From NCBI RefSeq assembly GCF_018141165.1, contig NZ_CP058558.1:124001-188000 (forward strand): a DNA stretch of 64,000 nucleotides, written 5' to 3'. Below, in pieces: positions 1-9,200 of this stretch (positions are counted from its first letter, which is position 1; every line of letters starts with the position of its first letter). The notes under the pieces were generated by a model, which saw only the letters and a list, made by a program, of their open reading frames with translations, made no database searches and was not told the DNA's origin. The stretch comes from Alkaliphilus sp. B6464. GTDB lineage: Bacteria > Bacillota > Clostridia > Peptostreptococcales > Natronincolaceae. The translations under genes and the position numbers were made by a program.

Positions 1-164
1 ATAGTAATATGCTGCCACTTCTTATCATAATTCTTAATGCTTGTTAATAAAGCCTTCACACTTACCCAACCGTCTTCATCCAATTGAAGCCCAAATTTCT
101 CGGGATGATGTCTTAAAACATAAGAAATTTTTTTACTTAAATCTATTACTTTTTTATTATTCAT
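1..164 (-). CDS. kptA: RNA 2'-phosphotransferase Tpt1/KptA, N-terminal part (runs off window)
   Basis: The first 54 codons of a minus-strand gene are present; the rest lies beyond base 1. The ATG at 162-164 follows an AAAGGAGAG ribosome site. Residues 7-34 carry the family's N-terminal signature: DLSKKISYVLRHHPEKFGL followed closely by DEDGWVSV. KptA/Tpt1 enzymes transfer an RNA 2'-phosphate to NAD, giving ADP-ribose 1'',2''-cyclic phosphate; some also ADP-ribosylate nucleic-acid ends. The gene shares the element with a tRNA array and an NAD salvage operon, so a role in tRNA repair or RNA-end modification is attractive but inferred. The catalytic C-terminal half cannot be seen. Confidence 0.85.
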   Translation of the reverse strand, partial: MNNKKVIDLSKKISYVLRHHPEKFGLQLDEDGWVSVKALLTSIKNYDKKWQHIT

Positions 165-245
165 CTTATATCTCTCCTTTCCCCCTACATAATTGCTTAT
201 TTAATATAACATATAAAAAACTCCTACTAGATGGCAGGAGATCTC

Positions 246-475
246 TTATTTAAATTGTGGAGCATAGGCATGTTCACCTAAAACCTTAAAAACATAATCT
301 TGGGCTTGTAATCCTTCTATAATTTCAGGAAGTGCCTCTACTGTTGTTGTTTTAGGTGTAGAGTCGTGAAATAGTATATTGGCAACCTTTTTATTTTCTG
401 TCCCATTTAATACACTATTAATATAAAAATATTCTTCATTTTATCATCATCACTTTCTTTAACATTTTTGATACT
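246..475 (-). pseudogene. C-terminal remnant of a polysaccharide (peptidoglycan) deacetylase
   Basis: A frame ending at the TAA complementary to 246-248 reads ANILFHDSTPKTTTVEALPE and continues to a short tail. This is the typical end of NodB-fold peptidoglycan N-acetylglucosamine deacetylases. Near 430-440 the frame is lost, and the upstream protein-like residues (ESDDDKMKN) lie in another frame. Stops and the absence of any start follow, so only about 70 degraded codons remain. I see no further gene between here and base 637. Confidence 0.7.
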
Positions 476-551
476 ACATCATGTAAAAGAATTGGGTGAA
501 TTTCAAGTTATGAAAGGCTTTATAAAAAAATAATATATTATATATTTTTCC

Positions 552-580
552 TTGAAATGTTTATTAATCTTTTTTTATAT
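552..580 (+). promoter_or_regulatory. possible sigmaA-type promoter
   Basis: TTGAAA (552-557) and TTATAT (575-580) are separated by 17 bases, 57 bases upstream of the gene at 637. The -10 box is a weak match. Confidence 0.35.
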
Positions 581-636
581 TACAGATAATAAATTATTTA
601 GGTATTTAAATACATAATTTTAGGAGGTATTTTATA

Positions 637-1773
637 ATGACAAACACTAATACTGCTTTAAAATATACTAATAACATCTTAACTCATGGAAATTTAGGAT
701 GTGATGATTACACAATGAAGTTTTACGATTCTGATAGTTTAATTTCAGAACTAAATCGTAGAGAGCAAAATACATTTAGAGTTACTGTAGATACAAAGGC
801 AATTGAATTTTTAACAATTGATCAACTTTTATCTCATGGATATCAATTAAAAATGACGGCTCAACAAGATGCTATTGATGAAAGCAGGGTATTTGCAAAA
901 GTAAATGATATGATCTATCCAATATCCTTAAACTCTTTTGTATCTATTAAAAGTCGCATCGACATTTATGGAAAGGGACTTTTAGATCTTAGTGACAAAA
1001 CATTAAAACTTGTACTTAATGAACTTATTTCCCAAATAGATAAAGTTATGATAGTTATTATTGACAATAAAATTCGGGCAATATTTAGTGCTGCTAATGG
1101 TGGTTATAAACCAATTCCTGCTAACGAATTATTAAAGACAACACTTGACACTCTAGGTGAAAGAGTTAAGAACATTAAGTTTGAAGTTGCATGTATGGAC
1201 TATGACTACATGTATGTTAAAATGTTATTTCCTGATGAAAAGGAAACGCTTCAAAACCTTTATAACAAAGATGAAGATTATATTCCGGGCATAATGATTA
1301 AAACTTCAGATACAGGATTCTCGGCTAATGAGATAAATCCTATTTGGAAAATTGGAAGCACTACTGTTGTTTTTGAACAGCCACATGAATCAGTAAGAAT
1401 GATTCATAGGGGACAAAATGCGAATATTGATACTATCAAAGATGATGTTCCAAATATATTTGTTAAACTAAGAGATACTATCAAACTCATAAAAAAACAA
1501 ATGCAATACAAGGTTAAGTATCCTCAATTAACCCTTGACAATGCTTGTTATAAACTGAAATTAGGAAAAAAAGACACAAGATATATTCAGGATAAATTTA
1601 ATTTGTTCTTATTTATGAATCCCGACAAAGAAATTACAGGTTATGATTTAACTAAATTATTTGTTGAAATGGCTAACGAAATTAAAGATGAAGGAAAACA
1701 AGCGGTACTTGAATCTATTGCAGGTAAAGCATTTAACTTAAACTATGAAAAATTAGATAAAGAATTAAATTAA
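637..1773 (+). CDS. hypothetical protein, 378 aa
   Basis: The ATG follows TAGGAGG by 11 bases. The protein is soluble, with no signal peptide or membrane segment, and I do not recognise its family. The N-terminal half is mixed alpha/beta. The segment near residue 140 (KVMIVIIDNKIRAIFSAANG) looks like a buried beta hairpin. Residues 285-378 are helical and Lys-rich. It stands alone, with a terminator directly after its stop. It resembles in overall character the large soluble proteins of unknown role found on phages and plasmids, but that is only an impression. Confidence 0.8.
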   Translation: MTNTNTALKYTNNILTHGNLGCDDYTMKFYDSDSLISELNRREQNTFRVTVDTKAIEFLTIDQLLSHGYQLKMTAQQDAIDESRVFAKVNDMIYPISLNSFVSIKSRIDIYGKGLLDLSDKTLKLVLNELISQIDKVMIVIIDNKIRAIFSAANGGYKPIPANELLKTTLDTLGERVKNIKFEVACMDYDYMYVKMLFPDEKETLQNLYNKDEDYIPGIMIKTSDTGFSANEINPIWKIGSTTVVFEQPHESVRMIHRGQNANIDTIKDDVPNIFVKLRDTIKLIKKQMQYKVKYPQLTLDNACYKLKLGKKDTRYIQDKFNLFLFMNPDKEITGYDLTKLFVEMANEIKDEGKQAVLESIAGKAFNLNYEKLDKELN

Positions 1774-1780
1774 TTTTTAA

Positions 1781-1803
1781 TGCCCTATGTAAAACATAGG
1801 GCA
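1781..1803 (+). terminator. hairpin terminator
   Basis: A perfect 10-bp stem, TGCCCTATGT/ACATAGGGCA, with a 3-base loop lies 7 bases after the 637-1773 gene. Confidence 0.7.
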
Positions 1804-1892
1804 TCTTCTTAAAGTACACACATTTTTTAGTTGATATTACAATTGGACTGTAATATTGATATAATTAAACTTAATAGGAGGAATTGATAATT

Positions 1893-2246
1893 ATGGCAAA
1901 TTCATTATTTGTTAACATTAGAAGAACCATGGAAGAAATGATCCCCTTTGGAGAAAAAAGAATCGTTTATTATATTGAATTGAAAAATGACTATAGTTAT
2001 GCACTATTGGAATTAATAAATAATGATGATAGACAAAAAATATTAAGAATGACTTCTACAAAAGAGATTATAGACTATATTGTTCAAGAAGTTATAGAGA
2101 AAAACAAAGAAAATATCGACATGTTTATGGAAGATACTTGTAGTGCTAAATTCTATCTAGTATCACCTGTAGATAATTTTGACAAAGAAGATTTCTTAGC
2201 CTCGATTCATAACTACTCTGCTTATATCAATGGCATGTCACAATAG
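1893..2246 (+). CDS. hypothetical protein, 117 aa
   Basis: I chose the ATG at 1893 rather than an upstream TTG because TAGGAGG (1875-1881) is ideally placed for it. The product is a small acidic alpha/beta protein with no membrane segment or recognised motif. It lies 19 bases upstream of another small gene, and the two probably form an operon ending at the hairpin near 2531. Function unknown. Confidence 0.7.
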   Translation: MANSLFVNIRRTMEEMIPFGEKRIVYYIELKNDYSYALLELINNDDRQKILRMTSTKEIIDYIVQEVIEKNKENIDMFMEDTCSAKFYLVSPVDNFDKEDFLASIHNYSAYINGMSQ

Positions 2247-2265
2247 ATTTTAAAGGAGAATAATT

Positions 2266-2526
2266 ATGGAAAACCAAAATAAAGAAATCACATTAACAAT
2301 AAAACAACTAAAAATAATTAAACGATTAGGAGAATTACAATCTAATATTATGAATGAAATAGGACACTGTACTGACTCAATGATAAGTTTTTTACATGAG
2401 GGAATGTGTATTGTAAATCCTTTTATTGATGACACAGGAAGATTCGATATTTCTAATCCTATTGAATTCTATGGAGATAATTTCTTAAATAGCGATTTCA
2501 TAAAATTTGTAAACGATATTGAATAA
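2266..2526 (+). CDS. hypothetical protein, 86 aa
   Basis: The start follows AAAGGAG. The product is small, N-terminally helical (residues 8-40) and acidic toward the end, with no motif I recognise. It is the second gene of a two-gene operon with 1893-2246. An opposite-strand frame over the same bases lacks a ribosome site and is a shadow. Confidence 0.7.
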   Translation: MENQNKEITLTIKQLKIIKRLGELQSNIMNEIGHCTDSMISFLHEGMCIVNPFIDDTGRFDISNPIEFYGDNFLNSDFIKFVNDIE

Positions 2527-2530
2527 ATAA

Positions 2531-2557
2531 AAACCTGCATTATTTAAATGCAGGTTT
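2531..2557. terminator. bidirectional terminator
   Basis: AAACCTGCAT/ATGCAGGTTT stem with A-rich and T-rich flanks between two converging genes. Confidence 0.75.
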
Positions 2558-2562
2558 TGTTA

Positions 2563-3213
2563 TTATTTTTTTTGATTCTTTTCTTGTTGAATTTTTTCCC
2601 ATTCTAATCTTTGTTCAAGCATTTTATAAAAATGTGCGGTCTCAAAGTCTTTGATATAATCTCTAACTTCAAGCATCCTTATAAGCATTTCACCTTTTGA
2701 AAGATATACAGTACTTACATTTTCTTTTATATAAGTACCTTTAGCAATACTAATTCCTCCATTTTCGCTCTTTTGAGCCTTACCTTTACCTGTCTCAATC
2801 GAAATAGTCCAAGGACTGTTCATATTCCCTTGGTATTTAATATTGAAATTAGTTACAGGAGAGAAACCTTCTTCATCTTTTTGATAAAAATTAATTTTGC
2901 TTTCATTAAATCCTGTTGATTTTGTGTATCTATCTTGCTTTTCAAATTCTGCTGTATTTCCGCTTAAAACCATTTCACAAACGCCCTTCATAACATCAGG
3001 TGTTAAATTATGCTGCACTACGACTGCTTTATCACCTTTCCCTTTTGTCCAATCAACAATCACAATTTGTACTCTTGAAAACTTACCATGAACTGTTGAT
3101 TTTTGTACTCCTAATTCTTGAGAAAAGTCGTTAAACTGCAATCTATCATTGAATTCTACTAATTTAGTTGAGTTATTGCTTTTAGTGATTTGTTTTGTAT
3201 TTACTATTGCCAT
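2563..3213 (-). CDS. hypothetical protein, 216 aa
   Basis: The start is the ATG complementary to 3211-3213, preceded by AAGGAGGA; a longer upstream frame has no ribosome site. The protein is beta-rich in the middle, with runs such as RVQIVIVDWTKG and TISIETGKGKAQ, and ends in a helical Lys/Glu/Gln-rich tail (residues 180-216). It lies just downstream of recJ in the same direction. A nucleic-acid-binding role would fit, but nothing in the sequence proves it. Family not recognised. Confidence 0.75.
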   Translation of the reverse strand: MAIVNTKQITKSNNSTKLVEFNDRLQFNDFSQELGVQKSTVHGKFSRVQIVIVDWTKGKGDKAVVVQHNLTPDVMKGVCEMVLSGNTAEFEKQDRYTKSTGFNESKINFYQKDEEGFSPVTNFNIKYQGNMNSPWTISIETGKGKAQKSENGGISIAKGTYIKENVSTVYLSKGEMLIRMLEVRDYIKDFETAHFYKMLEQRLEWEKIQQEKNQKK

Positions 3214-3325
3214 GTAAAATTCCTCCTTGAATTCCATAAAAATTATACTTATATAATACAGTAGCATTTTAATAAGCCTTTCAAGACATTTCAACTTTTT
3301 TTATAATTTTTTATTTAAATCATAA

Positions 3326-3351
3326 AAAAGCATTCTTCTTAGGGATGCTTT
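3326..3351 (-). terminator. terminator after recJ
   Basis: On the minus strand AAAGCATCC...AATGCTTT pairs and is followed by T residues, exactly at the recJ stop. Confidence 0.6.
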
Positions 3352-5128
3352 AATTAGCCTTCTTCACACTACCTTTTAGTGAACTAATAAGAAATGACTT
3401 ATCTCTCTTTTCTAATGGTTTAAAATCCTGCACCTGCATTTGAACATTTCTATATGTCTGATTGTTTTTAGGAGAAGTATATACATTTATACTCGGTGAA
3501 TAAAGAACTTTGATTTGGTTTGGAGAATTATATTTCTGATATAAATATGTCATTCCAAATGCAATTCCGTAAATATCTTTAACATTATCATCCACTTTAT
3601 AATTAAATTTAAATCGAAGATGTGAGCCGTCTCCCACTGGTCTTGCTTCCTCAATATCAAGAAGATTTGTAGCAATTCTTGGTGACACATTTCCTTTACC
3701 AATTGGTTCTAAAATTTCAAGTTCTCGAACTAAATCTTCCGTTGGGTTATCTATTACACCATCAATTTCTATATATGGAACGAAAGGTTCATTATTTAAT
3801 AATTTTTTTGCAATCTGATTCAATTCATCAGAAAACTTCTGAAGTATTTGTTTATCCTTTTTCATGGATAAACCACAAGCCATTTTATGTCCTCCGCCCT
3901 TAACCCACAAATGTTTAGTTTTTTGTATAGCAGAAAACAAGTCAAGTGGATGTTCTTCTACCCCTCTGCCAGAACACTTAAAATATTCTTCTCCTTCTGT
4001 AAAGATAAATGTAGGGACTTGATATTTTTCTTTAATCTTACTTGCAATAAGACCAACCAAACCTTCTGGTATATTTTTATTTAAAACAACCATTACAAAA
4101 TTATCATCAAGATTATTTTGTTTAATAATAGTCTCGGTTTCTTCTAAGTGCATAGCAGTAAGCAGTTTTCTTTCTTCATTAACCTGATGAAGTTCTTTTG
4201 CAAGATCTAATGCTCTTTCTTTATTATCCGTTATCATCAATTCTACAGCAGTTTCGGCTGTATAAAGACGACCATCTGCATTAAGAGTAGGTCCTATTTT
4301 ATAAGCAACATCTGATGCTCTCAGTTCTTTAAGTTCATATACTTTCATAAGTGCATTAATTCCTTCGATGAGTCCATAGTTAGCAGCAAGCAGCCCTTCT
4401 TTTACGAGAATTCTATTCTCGTCCGTTAAATCCATCATATCCTGAATTGTTCCAATTGCAACAATAGGAAGTAAATCGTAAATAAAATCAATGTTTTCAT
4501 CTAACTTCTTGAAAACGACTTCCATTACTCTCCAGATTAATGCACATCCACACAAATTCTTATTTGGATATGGATCATTTGCACGTTTCATATTAATAAC
4601 TGCATCTGCTTCAGGTAATGCTGGAGGGCAATCATGATGGTCCGTAACTACAATTTGCATCCCTAACTCTTTAGCAAGTTTAACTTCTTCTATACTTGCT
4701 ATACCATTATCTACTGTAATAATGAGTTCTGTCCCTTTATCTTTTAACACTCTAATAGCATCACAATTCATTCCATAACCCTCTTTAATTCGATGAGGAA
4801 GATAAAAGTCAACATTTGCTCCAAGGTAATTTAAAGCCCTGATACTGGCTGCAATTGCAGTAATTCCATCAGTATCATAATCACCAAATACCGTTATCTT
4901 TTTTTTATCCTTTATTGCCTGTGCTATTATTTCACCGCCTTTATCAATATCCAAAATCATACGCTGATCATAAAGATATGATAAGTCTCCATATAAATAT
5001 TTATTCGCTTTATCTATATCAACAATTCCACGATTCATTAAAAGATTAGCCTGAAATTCGGTAATTTTACAACTTTTTGATAAATGGTTAATAATGTTTT
5101 TATCATTAGTCTTAGTTATCCATTTCAT
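3350..5128 (-). CDS. recJ: single-stranded-DNA exonuclease RecJ
   Basis: This is a 592-aa DHH-superfamily 5'-3' ssDNA exonuclease, near the usual RecJ length. The metal-binding motifs are intact: DYDTDG at 83-88, TDHHD at 162-166, and the DHHA1 motif GGGHKMACG near residue 410. A C-terminal OB-like region follows (about 440-580). The start is supported by GGAGGTATATT before ATG. RecJ processes gapped or broken DNA for RecA-dependent recombination, and recA lies 2.2 kb away. An element carrying its own recJ and recA probably supports its own recombination or recombination-dependent replication. Confidence 0.95.
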   Translation of the reverse strand: MKWITKTNDKNIINHLSKSCKITEFQANLLMNRGIVDIDKANKYLYGDLSYLYDQRMILDIDKGGEIIAQAIKDKKKITVFGDYDTDGITAIAASIRALNYLGANVDFYLPHRIKEGYGMNCDAIRVLKDKGTELIITVDNGIASIEEVKLAKELGMQIVVTDHHDCPPALPEADAVINMKRANDPYPNKNLCGCALIWRVMEVVFKKLDENIDFIYDLLPIVAIGTIQDMMDLTDENRILVKEGLLAANYGLIEGINALMKVYELKELRASDVAYKIGPTLNADGRLYTAETAVELMITDNKERALDLAKELHQVNEERKLLTAMHLEETETIIKQNNLDDNFVMVVLNKNIPEGLVGLIASKIKEKYQVPTFIFTEGEEYFKCSGRGVEEHPLDLFSAIQKTKHLWVKGGGHKMACGLSMKKDKQILQKFSDELNQIAKKLLNNEPFVPYIEIDGVIDNPTEDLVRELEILEPIGKGNVSPRIATNLLDIEEARPVGDGSHLRFKFNYKVDDNVKDIYGIAFGMTYLYQKYNSPNQIKVLYSPSINVYTSPKNNQTYRNVQMQVQDFKPLEKRDKSFLISSLKGSVKKAN

Positions 5129-5150
5129 AATATACCTCCTTTAAAATTAT

Positions 5151-5175
5151 TAAGCCAAAGAATTTCTTTGGCTTA
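5151..5175 (-). terminator. hairpin terminator
   Basis: TAAGCCAAAG/CTTTGGCTTA stem between the 5209 gene and recJ, followed by a weak T-rich stretch on the minus strand. Confidence 0.55.
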
Positions 5176-5208
5176 TTATAGATACTGATAATATAACTAC
5201 TCAAGAAT

Positions 5209-5925
5209 TTATTTCTTTCTTTGAATGTTGAAATTATTATATGAGGCTAAATTTTCTTCTTGTTTATCAACTTCTTTATTTTTATTTCTAACTTCATCAA
5301 TCAATCTTTTTCTATCTTCAATCATTTCATTTCTTTCTTGGCGATTATGTTGATTAAAAGTTTCGTCCTCCAATAGATTCTCATTCTGGAGTATTTTTCC
5401 AATACTCAACACACCTATGCCTTCACAATAAGTACATATTGTTGAACCTGTGCTATTAAAACGCTTATTTTCTCCCCCACTTGATGTTCCATTAGAAGAT
5501 CCTTTACATTGTGGACACACAAAATGAAGATTTAAAAGAATGGGAAGGAATTCATTTGTACTATTTAATTTATTAGTAATTATATTAATATCGTCTTTTA
5601 TATCCTCAACTTTTGTAGTAAGACTAGTTAATATAGCCTTGTCGATCTTATTGCTAATTGAATTTAAAGATTCTAAACTTTGTTGAATACTCTTTATATC
5701 TGTATCATTAATACTAATTTTTTCTCTAAGTTCCTTAATTGTTATCATAACCTTTTGAAGTATATCATCATCTTGAGTAATATCATGGCTCCCATTGTCT
5801 AAGAGAAACTCCTCGGCCATCCTCATTGAATCATGAATATCATTAAGTCTTTTTTGTTCCATATCTATTTTTTTCTGAATATCATTTTTAATAGAATTAA
5901 TAACTAATGTTGTGTTAATATTCAT
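5209..5925 (-). CDS. coiled-coil protein with DnaJ-type zinc-finger half-sites
   Basis: The start is the ATG complementary to 5923-5925, after AGGGGGT. The 238-aa protein has long heptad-like helices at 15-125. Two Cys knuckles follow: CPQCKG at 137-142 and CTYCEG at 164-169, linked by a Gly/Ser-rich loop. It ends in a charged helix (185-238). CxxCxG pairs are the hallmark of the DnaJ central zinc domain, but there is no J domain, so this is not a DnaJ. The four Cys probably bind one zinc and brace a coiled-coil adaptor. Function unknown. Confidence 0.75.
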   Translation of the reverse strand: MNINTTLVINSIKNDIQKKIDMEQKRLNDIHDSMRMAEEFLLDNGSHDITQDDDILQKVMITIKELREKISINDTDIKSIQQSLESLNSISNKIDKAILTSLTTKVEDIKDDINIITNKLNSTNEFLPILLNLHFVCPQCKGSSNGTSSGGENKRFNSTGSTICTYCEGIGVLSIGKILQNENLLEDETFNQHNRQERNEMIEDRKRLIDEVRNKNKEVDKQEENLASYNNFNIQRKK

Positions 5926-6052
5926 AACAAACACCCCCTATTTTTATATAATTACAAATTACATACCTGAAAATCAAAGTTTTTAACTTGACACTGGCTT
6001 TAATCATTTCCTAATATCCTTCTACAAATTCAGTGGGTAGGGAGTGATATAT

Positions 6053-6277
6053 ATGTTTCAAAAGCCAGTTTATAAGGTTAAAATGGTTCAAGTAACCTTT
6101 CATTATCGTCACGATAAAGAACCAGACACATTTACAATAACTCAAAATGAGTTTATAGATATATCTAAAAGAATATTTGAAAAGATTGGTATAATCAAAA
6201 TACAACAAAATAAATATGATCTTACTATGATAACTCGAATAGAAATTGAATTTTTTACAGATTTAATTGCACGATAA
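6053..6277 (+). CDS. hypothetical protein, 74 aa
   Basis: The start ATG at 6053 follows AGGGAGTG; a GTG nine bases upstream overlaps that site and is less likely. The product is a small basic alpha/beta protein. A terminator follows at once. The opposite-strand frame over the same bases lacks a ribosome site. Family not recognised. Confidence 0.65.
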   Translation: MFQKPVYKVKMVQVTFHYRHDKEPDTFTITQNEFIDISKRIFEKIGIIKIQQNKYDLTMITRIEIEFFTDLIAR

Positions 6278-6295
6278 CCTATTTAAAAATAGGTT
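6276..6295. terminator. terminator between converging genes
   Basis: AACCTAT/ATAGGTT hairpin followed by ATTTTT on the plus strand. Confidence 0.65.
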
Positions 6296-6299
6296 ATTT

Positions 6300-7031
6300 T
6301 TATTCTTCTGTAATATTCTTAATATCGAATAATAATTTCTTTAGACTTTTATTAACATCTATAAGAATCTTCTCATTTAGTCTATTAGTATAATTTACTT
6401 GATCTTGGTATTCTATCTGTATTGTATAAATTATGTTATCCAAGTAATCTTCCAGAAAAGATTCTGTATCACTTAATAACTTATCTATATCTCCCCATTT
6501 TTCACAGATCTTATATATATCCTCTAAAATTTGCTTGTCCTTTTCTGATAAATTATCCTCTTTTTCTTTTACCTCTTTAAAAATCAAAGTATTTAGAATC
6601 CCTGCTACGGAGTCAGAAGTTCTTAATGAGGCACTAACTTGTGATGTATCAGTTTTGTATTTATTGCATAGTTCTATTTCAAGATTTAAATATTCTTTTA
6701 CGCAACTATTTATAATTAAATATGCTATAAGTTTTTCATCTTGACTTTTATCCTCATTAAAACTTTGTCCATAAATACTATTTAATTTCGCTGTATATTT
6801 TAAATATAGACTCAAAGCAACATCTATATCTCTACTCTTAATTATTTTTTCTTCTGTAAGTAATTTATAGTAAAAATAATCAATAAAGCATTTATCATCT
6901 TGCAAATTGACAATTTCATCTCTACCTATGTTATATTTTTCAATATTATTTATTAAACCATCAATAATTGCCTTAGTTGATTGAATTATTCTAAATTCAT
7001 ATATTTGCTGAATATGTTTTTTTATGTTCAT
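6300..7031 (-). CDS. hypothetical helical protein, 243 aa
   Basis: The gene starts just after a GGTGGTGATGTG ribosome region, 37 bases downstream of the conserved TGTTATGTTAAA element at 7068-7079. The protein is almost entirely alpha-helical, acidic and without Cys motifs or membrane segments. It is transcribed divergently from recA, and each gene has its own copy of the element. Family not recognised. Confidence 0.75.
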   Translation of the reverse strand: MNIKKHIQQIYEFRIIQSTKAIIDGLINNIEKYNIGRDEIVNLQDDKCFIDYFYYKLLTEEKIIKSRDIDVALSLYLKYTAKLNSIYGQSFNEDKSQDEKLIAYLIINSCVKEYLNLEIELCNKYKTDTSQVSASLRTSDSVAGILNTLIFKEVKEKEDNLSEKDKQILEDIYKICEKWGDIDKLLSDTESFLEDYLDNIIYTIQIEYQDQVNYTNRLNEKILIDVNKSLKKLLFDIKNITEE

Positions 7032-7067
7032 ACATCACATCACCACCTTTCCTATTTTGCCTCTGGT

Positions 7068-7079
7068 TTTAACATAACA
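7068..7079 (-). promoter_or_regulatory. conserved TGTTATGTTAAA promoter-like element
   Basis: Exact 12-base match on the minus strand upstream of the 6300-7031 gene. The rest of the 350-base gap up to recA holds only the second, divergent copy. Confidence 0.75.
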
Positions 7080-7336
7080 TAAGATTATATTAAATTACTT
7101 ATAGTGCGTATCTTACACTCTGTATATTATGTAAAGAAATTGCAAAATCAAATTTTTATTACAAAAAATTCCCTCAAATAAATAAGAGAATTTGCTCATT
7201 TGAACTATACTACTTGTAGAAATAGTTAATTCGTAAAGAGGTTGATTTATATTTCCATCTAGTTATTTAGACAACCCTTATTCCACTATATGTCTACTAA
7301 ATTTTAATGATACGCAATTCATTGTTGCATTTTATG

Positions 7337-7348
7337 TGTTATGTTAAA
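7337..7348 (+). promoter_or_regulatory. conserved TGTTATGTTAAA promoter-like element (recA)
   Basis: Exact match, 34 bases between its end and the recA ATG. It explains why an upstream ATG in the recA frame (7341) is not the start: that codon lies within this element. Confidence 0.8.
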
Positions 7349-7382
7349 AGTACAATATTTTAAAACACAAGGAGGCTTTTAC

Positions 7383-8393
7383 ATGGACTTACAAGCAAAA
7401 AATAAGGCACTTGAACTTGCTATGAATACTATAAAAAAGCAATTTGGAACTGGTTCTATTATGAAGTTAGGGGATACACCTATAAAAAAAATGGAAGTTA
7501 TATCAACTGGATCACTAGATTTAGATATAGCGTTAGGTGTTGGTGGGGTTCCTCGTGGAAGGATAATTGAAATATATGGACCTGAATCGTCAGGAAAAAC
7601 AACTATCGCCCTTCATATAATTGCAGAATGTCAAAAAAATGGTGGTATTGCTGCGTTTGTGGACGCTGAACATGCTCTCGATCCTATTTATGCAAAGGCA
7701 ATAGGAGTTGATATTGAGAACTTAATTATATCTCAACCAGATACAGGAGAAATGGCTCTGGAAATTGCAGAGTCACTAGTTAGAAGTGGTGCTGTTGATG
7801 TAATAGTTGTAGACTCTGTAGCAGCACTTACTCCTAAAGCAGAGATAGAGGGAGAGATGGGTGATAGTCATATAGGATTACAAGCAAGATTAATGTCCCA
7901 AGCACTTAGAAAACTTACTGGATCAATTAACAAGTCTCAATGTACCGCAGTTTTTATAAATCAATTAAGAGAAAAAGTTGGAGTAATGTTTGGAAACCCT
8001 GAAACAACCCCCGGAGGAAGGGCTTTAAAGTTTTACTCTAGTATTAGAATGGATGTGAGAAGAACAGGCTCTATCAAAGATAAAGATAATATAATAGGAA
8101 ATGAGACTAAGATTAAAATTGTGAAAAATAAAGTTGCTCCTCCATTTAAAGAAGCAACACCTGATATCATGTATGGTTTAGGTATATCTTATGAAGGAGA
8201 TGTTCTAAAATTAGGAAGTAACCATGGTATTATTAATAAATCTGGGGCTTGGTATTCATATGAGGATCAAAGATTAGGACAAGGTAGGGAAAATGCTAAA
8301 CAGTGGTTAAAAGACAATCCTGAAATAACAAAAGAAATTGATTTAGCAATTAGAAAAATCTTACTTCCACATATGATTGAAGAAATGGAATAA
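7383..8393 (+). CDS. recA: recombinase RecA
   Basis: The protein is 336 aa, close to the family norm but with a short C-terminus lacking the acidic tail. Walker A is GPESSGKT at 66-73, Walker B is the [10 protein letters not shown] segment near 140, and the L2 region ([10 protein letters not shown]) is canonical. The start is the ATG after AAGGAGGC; the longer frame upstream begins inside the promoter element. RecA polymerises on ssDNA for strand exchange and SOS signalling. It stands as a single gene under the element's own promoter class, which suggests regulation independent of host LexA. No LexA box was recognised upstream. Confidence 0.97.
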   Translation: MDLQAKNKALELAMNTIKKQFGTGSIMKLGDTPIKKMEVISTGSLDLDIALGVGGVPRGRIIEIYGPESSGKTTIALHIIAECQKNGGIAAFVDAEHALDPIYAKAIGVDIENLIISQPDTGEMALEIAESLVRSGAVDVIVVDSVAALTPKAEIEGEMGDSHIGLQARLMSQALRKLTGSINKSQCTAVFINQLREKVGVMFGNPETTPGGRALKFYSSIRMDVRRTGSIKDKDNIIGNETKIKIVKNKVAPPFKEATPDIMYGLGISYEGDVLKLGSNHGIINKSGAWYSYEDQRLGQGRENAKQWLKDNPEITKEIDLAIRKILLPHMIEEME

Positions 8394-8555
8394 GATAATA
8401 AATAATTAAAATAACAAGATCAGAATTTTTAAAAGAAGAATGAGTTATTATAATAGAGTTGTAAAAATCCTAAGATAGATGAAATTACACATCAACAAAC
8501 ATAAAATCCTCTCTCAACTTTACACAGTTATAGTTGTGTAGTCAAAATAACTAAA

Positions 8556-8580
8556 TCGTATCTTATAGATACGACTTTTT
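8556..8580 (+). terminator. terminator
   Basis: TCGTATCT/AGATACGA stem followed by CTTTTT, downstream of recA and upstream of a converging gene. Confidence 0.7.
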
Positions 8581-8596
8581 ATATATCATTTTTATT

Positions 8597-9139
8597 TTAT
8601 TTATCTTTCTTGGCATAGAATATCTGATTTATGTTTTGTAATTTATTCTGATAAGCAACATTTAATCTCTTATACAAACTTAAACTAATCTCAAAATACT
8701 CCCTTACCCCTGAATTTAGTTGTTTATTATTTAGTTGATTATCAACATGAGCCATATTCATCATTTCAAAGGAAACAAGTAGTATTTGAGCCTCTTTTAT
8801 ATTTAATTCTAGTAAAAGTTTTTTCGCTTCTGAGTCTACTTTAGTTTTGTCATCATTTTCACTGACGCAAATCCTTGTCTCCTGTTTCTGTTCTAATATT
8901 TTATTATCACGAGCAAGTTCTTCGTACAAAGTCTCTAATCGTTTCGTAAAATTTCTACAAAAGTTGTAATAGTTTTTTGATTGCTGCTCTATATCATTAA
9001 AAAATATTTCTATAACTTTTTTCATTCTTGTAAATGCAACCCATATCTCTTGTTGAGACAATTCTATAAAAAGAACATCTCGGTTATTATTTTTTTCCTG
9101 TTTCTTTTTATTAAAATTTATTACTTTTCCTTCAGACAT
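8597..9139 (-). CDS. hypothetical coiled-coil protein, 180 aa
   Basis: The start follows AGGGGGATT. The protein has a Lys/Asn-rich N-terminus (1-20), then long helices, including a charged coiled-coil-like stretch at about 65-95. It has no enzyme motif, Cys pair or membrane span. It is downstream of the VWA gene in the same direction, but a hairpin lies between them. Function not recognised. Confidence 0.7.
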   Translation of the reverse strand: MSEGKVINFNKKKQEKNNNRDVLFIELSQQEIWVAFTRMKKVIEIFFNDIEQQSKNYYNFCRNFTKRLETLYEELARDNKILEQKQETRICVSENDDKTKVDSEAKKLLLELNIKEAQILLVSFEMMNMAHVDNQLNNKQLNSGVREYFEISLSLYKRLNVAYQNKLQNINQIFYAKKDK

Positions 9140-9200
9140 TAATAATAATCCCCCTAGCCTATATAATAAACATGTGAAACTTACTATATTTTATCAAAAA

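Noticed and set aside
41-253. Plus-strand ORF at the left end
   Set aside because: It is antisense to kptA and the deacetylase remnant, has no ribosome site and a non-protein-like composition.
5209-5925. DnaJ chaperone
   Set aside because: Only two CxxCxG units and no J domain or HPD motif.
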